Shown here one piece after another: positions 12,558 through 22,600 of a stretch of DNA of 64,000 bases (the stretch's first letter is position 1; every line of letters starts with the position of its first letter). Below the pieces are notes generated by a model. It worked only from the letters and a program-made list of their open reading frames with translations, made no database searches and was not told the origin of the DNA. Both the position numbers and the translations under genes were made by a program. Source of the stretch: Daphnia carinata (taxonomy: Eukaryota > Arthropoda > Branchiopoda > Diplostraca > Daphniidae); assembly GCF_022539665.2 (NCBI RefSeq), contig NC_081332.1, positions 2,129,773 to 2,193,772 on the forward strand, given 5' to 3'.

Positions 12558-12626
12558 CCGGTCATGGGTCAACGGAAGAACGTTGGCATGGAGTCTCAAT
12601 TGTATGAGGTTCGATTCCCATGAAAG
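12558..12626 (+). tRNA. tRNA-like sequence 2, right arm
   Basis: Inverted copy of 7265-7332. B-box GGTTCGATTCCC is intact and the A-box-like block is intact. Confidence 0.3.
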
Positions 12627-12779
12627 CTCAATGTTCAGTGTAATTGGTGATATGTCTATTCATCACACATTGAAATATTAAAACTTTTTCGAACAGGAAA
12701 TAACTGGTTTATTGAAAGACATCGTGCACCTTTATATCTGTATGATATTTGTATTAGAGCTTCTTCTGTACCTTCCATC

Positions 12780-12851
12780 TCATAATTCTAGGACTTGAAC
12801 CCAGAGACTTCAGCGTAGCAATCAGACGCTCTACCATTAAGCTATGATCAC
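12780..12851 (-). tRNA. tRNA-like sequence 1, right arm
   Basis: Inverted copy of 7039-7109 with both polymerase III promoter blocks unchanged. Confidence 0.35.
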
Positions 12852-13020
12852 TACACAACTGAATTATTCGTCTTCAACAGATTAAAGTAACTATGCAAAA
12901 GTGTTAATAACCCTTCTAACGTTAACGATGATACATAGTGTGCAAATGCCAGAATAGTACCGCGGACTCATCTCAACGTTCATTCTTCAATTCTGAGTCT
13001 ATTCCTCCAGTCTCCTCTCG

Positions 13021-13134
13021 ATGTCGAAAACAACTTTGCCTCCCGAGCAGCAACCGTCCGAGTGTCCTAACTGTGTTACGAAATTTACCAAGTCAGTCAT
13101 TGATGCGGTTGATATATATTTTAAGAAGAATTAA
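13021..13134 (+). CDS. Small CxxC ORF, right-arm copy (37 codons)
   Basis: Same reading frame as the left-arm ORF at 6755-6868: MSKTTLPPEQQPSECPNCVT at the start and a TAA stop. Function unknown. It may be an exon fragment. Confidence 0.25.
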   Translation: MSKTTLPPEQQPSECPNCVTKFTKSVIDAVDIYFKKN

Positions 13135-13453
13135 TACAAGAATCAAACCATTTTTTATCAATCGACTTCGATCAGCAATCAGGAAACCGTTGAAGTTGGA
13201 GACAACATTCGTTTTATATGGGATAACGTATCCTGTATATTTAAAAAAATGTAATCAATCAATACGCTTTAATTACGTTGCTACTTATACAAAAAAAATA
13301 TAACAATAAGAACCTTGTTTAACTAGTGCAAGTGCATTTGATGTGTGCTATCTCCTTGGTGCGTTGATGCTTCCCGACCACACTCGCAAATTTTTAAAAG
13401 TTTTTGAAAAACCACTATTAAATGAATATCGCTTTAAATCCGATTGAGATTAC

Positions 13454-13930
13454 CTACGATTCGAATGACCATTTTTCTGGATACTCAGCTAAATCCACAG
13501 CCTTTTCAGGAGAACGCAGATTATTTGGACTTCCAGGGCATTAAAAGTTAGCAACTGAACATATCTATTATGAGCCTATAAAAAGCCCAGTTTGTTACTG
13601 ATCACCTATTAAATGTTTATTACCTGGACTGGAAGACATCATATACTCTCATTGATAAGCTGTTCATTGAAACCCACATTAGTGGTACCTCAAGGAGACA
13701 CCACGAAATTCTTGTGTGTACTGCGAACATTAATATCAATGTAACCATTAAACAATATTGAACATATCAACAAAGGATTACCTAGAAATAGTTTAGATCA
13801 AAGTCAGTTTGCATCATGATTACTTCATACTTGCTGTATGTGTGGAATGGTGAATGTGGACCATCCACCGAAAAACCAGCCAAGTAGGAAAGGTCTACTA
13901 TGTCCGGCTTTGATAGCAGATAGAAAAGAT
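13454..13930 (-). pseudogene. Exon remnants of an unidentified gene, right-arm copy
   Basis: Inverted copy of 6001-6435. The first exon starts at 13930 after a TTTTGCAG acceptor and reads LFYLLSKPDIVDLSYLAGFS. The second exon keeps THKNFVVSP but then meets TGA, within about 42 bases that are missing from the left copy. The third frame reads PGSPNNLRSPEKAVDLAEY and ends in the same TAG. I cannot tell which arm is closer to the ancestral state. The family is not recognised. Confidence 0.4.
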
Positions 13931-14889
13931 CTGCAAAATTGATTTCAATTATGTGAAATAAACCTAAAAACCAAAACAAAAGTGTAACAACTTACTTACC
14001 ACATACACTCAATGAAAAGTGTTAAAACAAGAAACAATTTCTAAGTCAATTATCTATCAGGATTCCTTCTAAGATTCCTAATTTTCTGTCCTTCATAAAA
14101 TGAACTTGCAATTGTTCAGAACTATTTGCCAAAATACAACCTCTGCACGCTATTGGTTTAAGGTTACCTTTTCTCCACGTACCATTTTTCAAATCAACGG
14201 CAGTATGGCTCATTCTCCCACATTTCGATCACAATTCATTCAACTTTTTTGTTATTCTGGTCACTGTAAAAAAATAATCAATTTCACATCTAAATAAAAC
14301 ATTCTCAAGCATGTATGGATATGAATGTGTGTTTGGTTATACCTTATACCACCAGTACAATACAATGAATTTGAGGTTTCATGCAATTGATGCTGCATGT
14401 TGAAGACAGATTTAGACACTGTTCATAACCTTCATTCTGGTTATCGATTTGCCAATGAAAATGTCCTACGCCAGACAATGCGTACGATGCGTGATCTGGA
14501 CACCCTTTCCTGAATCACTGGCATAACCTCGTGTTGAATCTTAATAGTGCAACGAAAGCCCACACTTCTTTGCAATAGATATTGCTCGAACAATTAAATT
14601 TAGACTAAAACAATTAAACAGAGGATGGTCACGGCACTATGATCAAGTTTCGAAAGCATTTACAATTTTCGCTAGCAAGCTACCACAGAGCATTCAGTCA
14701 CATGGGTGTCGCTAAGATGCATTGAGACCGTCAGCTGCTAAAATGCGAAACGCTGTGCGGAACGGCACCAAATAGTGGTATTGTGAAGCGGGTCCAAATG
14801 ACCTAAGGGCAGCCAATAGTCTAAAACACTACGTCACTTTCCGCCAGCACGCTCCCTACTAGCGATTTGGTACAGGAGGGTGATGAATG

Positions 14890-15180
14890 ATCTCTGTAGT
14901 TTTACCTGCGTAACGGTAACTGGCGCCATCTCTGGAGCTTTACCTGCGTAACGGTAACTTGCGCCATCTCTGGAGCTTTACCTGCGTAATGGTAACGGCG
15001 CCATCTCTGGAGCTTTTTCTGCGTAATGGTAACTGGCGCACTTGAGCTTTACCTGCGTTATGGTAACTGGCGCCATCTCCGTAACTTTACCTGCATAACG
15101 GTAACTGGCGCCGTCTGGGGAGCTTTTTCTGCGTAACGGTAACTAGCGCCATCTCTAGAACTTAAGTGCGTAACCGTATA
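14890..15180. repeat. 38 bp minisatellite CTTTACCTGCGTAACGGTAA...
   Basis: About seven imperfect units of roughly 38 bases: CTTTACCTGCGTAACGGTAA then CTGGCGCCATCTCTGGAG. The left arm has only about one recognisable unit (near 5040-5060), so this array grew after the duplication or collapsed on the left. Confidence 0.8.
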
Positions 15181-15769
15181 GACGCGTGACCGTTAGACGA
15201 GTTTAATGTGCCTAACCATTGAGAACGCCATCTCTGTAGTCGTTGTTCAGATCGCCATCTCGAGTTTAATGTGTGCCTTACCATTGACCTTAACGTGCGT
15301 AACTCATCTCAAAACAAGCACTCGTATCCGCCTTTTTTATCGATTTTAATGAAAACGAGAGGGGTATAGCCTTTCCACTTTTCCTACCTTCAGTTTTTAA
15401 ATTATTTGACTTCAAGGTGGGTGCTCTCGAACCTAATTATTTTGATTAAAGGGGAAGGGGGTCAAGTTCTGTTTCCAAATTGGTGAGGCCTTAATCACTG
15501 CGAAGTACATCATCACTAGGTGGCAGAAGAAGATATATGATTACCAAAAGAAATGGTAAACTAAAGAACAGTTTGTAAGAATTCACGAGAAAGTGAGTCC
15601 TAATGGCGTTCTGCATCATGGTTGACATGCTTAAATTCATTACTTACTTGTAATGCGGTCGATCCCTGAAGTGAAAACTAAACGCATTCTTCAAAACAAT
15701 GGCGCGTGACATAAAAAGATTAGGCACGTAGGTGTGGTAAATTTTCGAATTAATGTTGCCCAAATAACT

Positions 15770-16480
15770 ATTTCCTCATGCACTCCGTATAACAACTTGC
15801 ACCTTTGATGTAGTACCTCGGTTTGTGGTATGGTATATCACCTTCAAAGAGATGTATTCCGAAACTGCCGTGTAGGACAAAGCGCAACCGTAGTACTCGG
15901 CAGCATTTGTGTAGTACTTTGCTTCCATACCTTAAGAGATAAACCTGGCATATGGGGTAGCATGTAAAAATCAGAGATTCAGTATAGTAACCTGCGCCAA
16001 ATGTTATTTCGGAGCTCCAGTGTAGTGAGCCGGAAATGTAGTTCGATTTGGCACAGTAAGATTGGGTAGCGGCAGTGTAGTAATCTGAACCTTCAATGTA
16101 ATAGGTGATATATCACAAGACGTTATGAAATACTCAGGTTTGTCGTACCCTCGAATCTTAGTACTTTGCTTCGAGAGCCATACATGTGAGCGTGGCAAAC
16201 GGAAGCTTCCAGAGTAGCTTGCAACCTAGTGTTTTGGGCCTTCAGCGTAGTAGCTGGAGTTGCATACGTGATCTAGCATTCAGGCGCCTCCTAGTGTAAC
16301 ATTTGGGATACGCATGTGGCCGTGTGGTACTCCCAAAGATTAGAATCATGTAAAGCTCGTGTATTTCTTTGTGTAAAAGTCTGGTACCTTTGAGCAGTAT
16401 GTGGAGCGGTGCACGCCGTGGGGTGGTAGGGAACAAATGTGGTGCTCGTACTAGGAGGAAGACGAGCCCATCCAAACACC
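15770..16480 (-). pseudogene. Decayed Tyr-rich repeat protein gene
   Basis: Read on the minus strand, fragments such as YYTNAAEYYGCALSYTAV, DYYTAATQSYCAKSNY and AHYTGAPK appear in different frames, separated by stops and frameshifts. They resemble the YYTEAPKYY / YYTTKAAEYY type repeats I recall from Daphnia secreted or cuticle-like Tyr-rich proteins. The plus strand shows the same thing as a loose tandem repeat built on GTGTAGTA. No intact frame longer than about 100 codons remains. It lies directly beside the right end of the large inverted duplication. Family assignment is from memory and moderate. Confidence 0.4.
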
Positions 16481-16618
16481 CAGTCGTTCCAACCATAAAC
16501 GCGATGAGCAGCTTGATGCCGTAATTGGCTATTACAAGACAGTAAACAACATAAATCTTGCTCTATTGTCTTATAGTTGCAGACAACCAAAACCACCTAT
16601 GAGCAGTATGATAGATAC

Positions 16619-17285
16619 CTTTTGTTGGTCTCCCACACCAATCTCCTCCAATTTTTGCATAAATCCTAATTGAACATTGTGCTTCAATGTTGCTATGTGC
16701 CAAGGTCAGAAAAACTTTATCTTCAACTATTGCACAATTAAGTAACTTCAGTGGTGCATAATAAATTCCCCATTCAAACGCTGGATCCAATTCATTCCGA
16801 TGTTTTAACTGCAAGGAATATGGTATTTGACCTGTAAAATGAATGTGACACATTTAAATTCCAGACTATGCTCATTACAACAGTAAGAAACCTACCTAAT
16901 GCCCAGCGAGCTCTGAGATTTCATGTTTCAATTAGTTCTGACTTTTTGGTACTTTCGCACTAGAGGTTTAATGCATTAAACCTAATGAATGTTCAATCAA
17001 AGAAATATGGGTGTTAATTAACTAGGATATAGAATTATTCTTTTTTTAATACTTTACTGCTGGAAGTATTGCCAGTCCCAAATCACTGGACTTCTCCAAT
17101 ACAAAATGTGCTCACCATCCGAAATATTTTATGAATCCAACACAAAACCCATTCACTGATCGATCTCTTACAATGCCTTCTCAGACTTCTGGTTTTAAAA
17201 ATTTTATAATTTTTAAATTACCACAATCATTCACATATTGTCTGATAGATGCCCCTTTGTTCAACTGTGTTTTGTCCAGTCCCAT
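16619..17285 (-). CDS. Two-exon fragment of an unidentified gene
   Basis: One exon, 16619-16831, follows a TTTTACAG acceptor and ends before GTATCT. It reads QIPYSLQLKHRNELDPAFEW, later LTLAHSNIEAQCSIRIYAKI and GGDWCGRPTK. An upstream exon, 17222-17285, starts with ATG (MGLDKTQLNKGASIRQYVND) and ends G|GTAATT. Its phase fits the next exon. The protein-like quality of the second exon is good, but I do not recognise the family and found no convincing exon downstream. The downstream side runs into the decayed Tyr-rich gene, so the model may itself be a broken gene. Other exons between the two are possible. Confidence 0.35.
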
Positions 17286-17339
17286 TGTTAGTTCTGCCAA
17301 GAAAAGGATCTATGATTATTGTTTAGTAAACTGTTAATA

Positions 17340-19590
17340 AATTGTAAAAGAAAAGTGGTACCACACACCTTTCATATCCCAATTTACTTCTTCTGATAAT
17401 GGGGCTATAAATGTCTTAGTAATTAAGTTGAAAACATTACCGCACTTTTATAACTATTCGATCTTGGGAGTGACACTTAATTGTCGAAGGAGTAATTTGT
17501 ACAGATAATGATGTTATGAATCATTCACTGGTTATTCTTTTACAGGCAGAATTTTCATAAGATGTTTCAGTTTTGTGACCTTTCTCACCAATGGGTTTAT
17601 AATCCATTCTAGTATTTTTTTTTTCAACCAAGATTTCAGCTAAGTTGTTACAATGAACAAGTTACAATACTTACTTGTTATTTGTTTTTGTTATTTGTAC
17701 AATAATACTTGTTACAATGAAGTTCTAGTTCACCTAAGTAACAACTGATTTCTTTTCTCTTTCTAATGACCGGCTTCATTGATGTCATGGGATAAAACCA
17801 AGCTACGAAATCACTGCAGAACACGTCCTAACAAAATGGCCACTGTCGAACTGAAATGGGACTGAATAAAATATTCGTCTGATTCTGTTTACCCAGCTTG
17901 TTGTCCTCTCGAATTCTATTGGCTGTTGCCAAAACGTCCGCCATAATATTTTCTGGAAAGGCGGGAAATAAAATGGTTTCGGCAACTTTTCTTTATTAAC
18001 GCTGCTCAATCTGCAAAACAGATTCTCGGCTGAAAAACATGTCGACGACAACAAAAATTAATGGAATCATAATTCTGGACAAGACGTAAAAGAAAATCAT
18101 ATACCTTGTTGAGAGAACCTTTCTACATTTCCCAAATTCCTTGACGGTTCATTTTGTGATGGATGTGTACATACTAATCAGACACAGTTAATGTTGCTCC
18201 AAACAGTCAGAGGCATACAAAACAGAGATTGCAAAGATTCCTAGAAGCAAAACACAAGATTATTCTGAAGGATCTCGAAATCTAAATTTTAGGCCTATTC
18301 AGAAAGAAAATGAATTTTGACATTGAAACTACATTTTAAATACACTCTTATCATCAATAGGCTGATTGTTTTCTATTAGTGAAAGTCCACAATTCTTTAG
18401 TTTAAGAAGTGCATAAGAAATATTAGATCACGGTGAATTATGGTTAAGCAATTACAAGATTCTTGAAATGAAGAAGAAAATATGGCTTACACCTCCCAAG
18501 CAGACCAACTAACAAATTTTTTATCTTAATGCAAACAAAAAGATTGTGAAAAGCTTGCAATCCAATTTAGAACTGTGAACAAATTTCTTTGTTAGTCTTC
18601 TGAGCATTTGAATTCATCTCAAAGCTTTATAGAAGACACAAAGATTGAACATCAACTATGTAGATGAATAGAAGAACATAAAAAAAAATAAGAAAGGTTT
18701 AAAACTCAAGGCCTTCAATAAATATACAGTCCCACGGTCATGGGTCATGACTTGTCCCCAATGTCACCTAGTTTTCTGCTACATCATAAAACAGTAATCT
18801 TTTGCTTACCCCATGGTCTGCTTGCAAGTATAGAATGGGGAAAACCTTCAAACAATTGCCACATTAAAATATAATAAAAACAAGAAAACAATACAGAATT
18901 ATTTACAAGTGTCTTGTTTACCTTCACCTGAACATTTTTGCTTCAGCAACCAGATTAACTGAATCAAAGGATTCAAGGTCTGTCCAAGTATTAAATAATG
19001 CAGCTTCTTCTCTTTAGAACCACAAATCGTTTCGTATGCTTACTACCTAAAAACTAGATTCAATTACATACTGTTTTTTGTGGAAGCCACTGTGACTCCT
19101 GTAAAGCTTGGCCTTCCCTTACACTTTCTCTGTGCCCAACCTGGCCCCACACTAGCTGGATAACAAACATTTGTAAAATGTTTTCTATTTATTTCTCACT
19201 TTCTTTGTTTCTTTGAGCTGATCAGGAAAGATTTCAACTACTTCTTAGTTCCACTGTCACGTTTTCTCTAAGAATTAAACAGAAAGATAGTTAAGGAACA
19301 AATGGGGAACACAAACAACGTGGCACTCCATTCTCTAACAAAGCGAGCGCTACCTAGGGGCAAGCCATCTAGCGGCATGAAAAAAAAACATTTAGCAAAC
19401 TTCGGGCCTGAGTTGCTCCTTTCTCTTTAATTAGGAAACACGATTAAAAGATCTATAACAATATATATTTGGAGGCCACTAAATGAAAACCCTAAAACAT
19501 CTAAAACATTAGTAAATTCTACGTATATATATTGCCAATCACTATCGCCATCTATTGGCAAAAATATCGCGAAAACCGAGTTCGGCGGTG
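17340..19590. other. Intergenic DNA without recognisable genes
   Basis: AT-rich with no conserved-looking frame on either strand. A GCCATCTAGCGG motif lies at 19364-19375 and a related CGCCATCTATTGGC at 19546-19559. Confidence 0.5.
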
Positions 19591-19600
19591 GTCGTTTCTG

Positions 19601-19614
19601 TCTGTCTAGACAGA
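19601..19614. promoter_or_regulatory. Palindrome TCTGTCTAGACAGA (SMAD-type site)
   Basis: A perfect 14-base palindrome containing GTCTAGAC, the palindromic Smad-binding element known from animals. It follows a GC-richer patch (19560-19600) in otherwise AT-rich DNA, a possible promoter or enhancer. No transcript start can be proved. Confidence 0.25.
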
Positions 19615-22600
19615 TTCCGTATCGGAAAATTATACCCGAAACAAAAGTGTTCAGGTAACTAAAAGTCCAGTTCTCATGTTGCTCTAGATTTTGTTGCGAA
19701 ATTTTCTACCGGGTGGCACTTTGCGGCTGCCTGTGTCACATTTCTTGTTCGGAGAGAGGGCGGAAGAGACATTACGCGCACGTAGTCGGGATTCAGCAAT
19801 TCGGCAAAAGAAAAAAAAGGGTCGACTCTAAATCTACTTTCTAGGACAAAACCAGAATAAACGACAAGAAAATGAAATCGAGAGAAAGAAAAATAGGAAA
19901 ACAGAAAGCAAAAGTTATCGTTTGGCGATTTTAAGAATCGCATAATTACACATTGTAAGTGTATTTACATATTTTTAAAGAATTCCGACAGGCTGACCTA
20001 CATAGAAAAGAGAAGCCCAAACTGTACGTGGCACGCTATTGTGATCAGAGGAAAAAAAACACACATAGGGCGAAGGTAAAAGTAAATTGATCACTATAGA
20101 TTGTTTTGCTCCGGAGGTCGAAGTAACACCGTAGCTTTCAATGGGTGTGGATAAAAAGAACACAATCACAATTGGTGGGAAAGTGATCTCGATTCAGCGA
20201 AGTAGCAGCGCTCGTTTTTACCAGTAAAAAAAATAATAAATAAAAACACATTATAAAAAAACACACACACATGCGTTAGCAAGATCTGACCTGACCCTAA
20301 TGTTCTATCTTTCGTAAAGAGAAATTGCTTCAAAATCTTTACACATCGTCGTTAAACGTCGTCTATTTTATTTCCCTTTCAATTCAAAACAAAACGTTTT
20401 TTTTAAAATATCTAAAAACAAGTTCCATTTTAATGGCGAATAAAAAGGAGGCAAGGAAAAAAAAAAAAAAAAAAAGTAGATCAACTATAAACTTCGTTGA
20501 TTGCGTCAGCAGATTGCACCCAACGTGTTTCCCTGCCACTGAATGGCTCCAAACATACGCGTCATTTGTTATTTATTATTTTTTTCTTAAAAATTTTTTG
20601 ACGTTAATGCTGCCCACGTACGTACCTCACTTTGAGAAAGCGGTGTGCGTCATTATTATTAAGGTTTCAATCCTTACTGAACATCTGTCCATCTGCGTCC
20701 GAGAGCACACCACTTGTTTTATGGTACATCGTCGACATTTTTTTTTTTTTTTTACTGTGCGCTATTTAAAAAGAGCACGGAGCCGCAAAATACAGCACCA
20801 TCTTTTTTTGTTGTTGGGTGGGTTGTCTAGGCCAAAATTTAGGTTATGTCGAGCGAATTTAGGTTAAAATATTCTCGAAACGGGATTATACCTTTAAACG
20901 CTTCCCATCCACACGCGGTGATGATGACAGTCCCTTATTTTAAATGCACGTGCAAAAACATATAACCGTTCATTCAAGAAGGGGTAAAAAATTATAATCC
21001 TTTATTATTATTTTTCTTCTTTATGTTAATGTCACGAATTTGCATGTTCGCTTTCGGTGTTCACCTCGAACCAAACGCGTGCGAATTGATGATGGAGTGG
21101 GGTTCAAAATTTAGGGCGCGTATGTAGGAAAAAGTGTTTGAGGACTCGCCGTGTATTTTCTCATTAGATGATGTGGACAGTCGATTGGATACACGAAAAT
21201 TGCACCTTCTGATTAACCCAAAAAAGTTTGGATTTGAAAAACGAAATAGTATACCGACGTGGGTGAACTTCTTTTTTCTTTTAAAATACAAAAGTATATA
21301 CGGGGTGTTCCCTATTTTTCTTGGCTTAATTTGAATAGCCCAAAATAACGATGCAAACGCACGCTTTATTTCACCGACTGAACCGCAACGCGTGTGCATT
21401 TTTCAGACCGACATTGTTTTTCGTGCATCATTATACATCCAATTTGATCTTGATTTATTTTTTCATTTGATATCCTATTTCAAAATCAAACGCACAGTTG
21501 GTTCGACTACATTATTTTTGAAATACCACCGCAAGCAATTATTATAGCTAAATGCGCATGTGCGCGTTATATCGTGTGTTTAATCGAACTGTTCACGTGA
21601 CGTAATGAACCTGCTTCGTACACGATAATGATGCAACAAATATATACCCCCTCCCCCCCCCGTATATGGTTATATCCCTAACGACGGAGAGGATTGTAAT
21701 AGCGTGAGTCACGTCATATTATAATACACCAGCCATCGTGAAGAGATGTATATGCTTCAACTCATTTGCTTTCGGGAAATGCGAGTGTGTCTATACAAAA
21801 ATGTCTATTGAGCAACGGCCGCAAAATTTCCCCATGACAAAACACCATCGATTGCAATAGCCCCATGTTAGGCATAAATATATACACGTACGCAATTTAA
21901 GACTAAGAATGCTTCGTAAAAAAAAAAATGAGTATTTAAAAATGGAGACAAACTTTGCTCTCGGGCATTGGAAAACTGCTGGCCAGTGCGTATATAGAAC
22001 CGCATATACATACGAATGCCTATTGTGCCAGCCAGTGTGTGTGTGTGGGTAAAGTACATATACGATGCTCAATGCCAAGTTTGAACTTTCACTATTTTTC
22101 ATTGCGCATTCACACCTCTCGATGGAACAATTGTTTATGCGGACGCTCGATTGAAGACGATCGGCTTCCCAAATCAATACAAATGGCTGTCATTAAAGGG
22201 GTTTTTACGTTCGGGCTTTAAGGACGTGGTACTTTCTCTTTCTCGTTAAGGCATCAAACATTTATTAGATCATCCTTTTTTTCTTTCTTTCTGATTTGTG
22301 TGTGGCCCCAGCTCTCTCGCGTGTGTGGCACTTTCTCTGCAAACATCCTGTCGGTATAACGAATATAACAACTAAACACAAAAAGCACTAAAAATAATTA
22401 GAATGATTAAAAAAAAAAAAAAGAAGAGAAACTCTTGAACTAGGTCGAAAACCGGAAGCCTATCTGCCCCTTTTTGTGTGTGTGCGTAAATTCTAACGCA
22501 GGTGCGCTATAGACGCCAAATCCCATCGACCACGCTTCTCGCTAGACATTGCGTAACATTTGTGCCTCTTATGCGCGGTATACAAGGAAGCACAAATTTT

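Larger units (their letters stand above)
10201..15685 (-). repeat. Right arm of the ~11 kb inverted duplication
   Basis: Inverted copy of 4725-9660, about 550 bases longer. Most of the extra length is the 38-bp tandem repeat at 14890-15180. Small indels, for example about 42 extra bases near 13660, and substitutions throughout show that the arms are similar but not identical copies. Confidence 0.9.
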
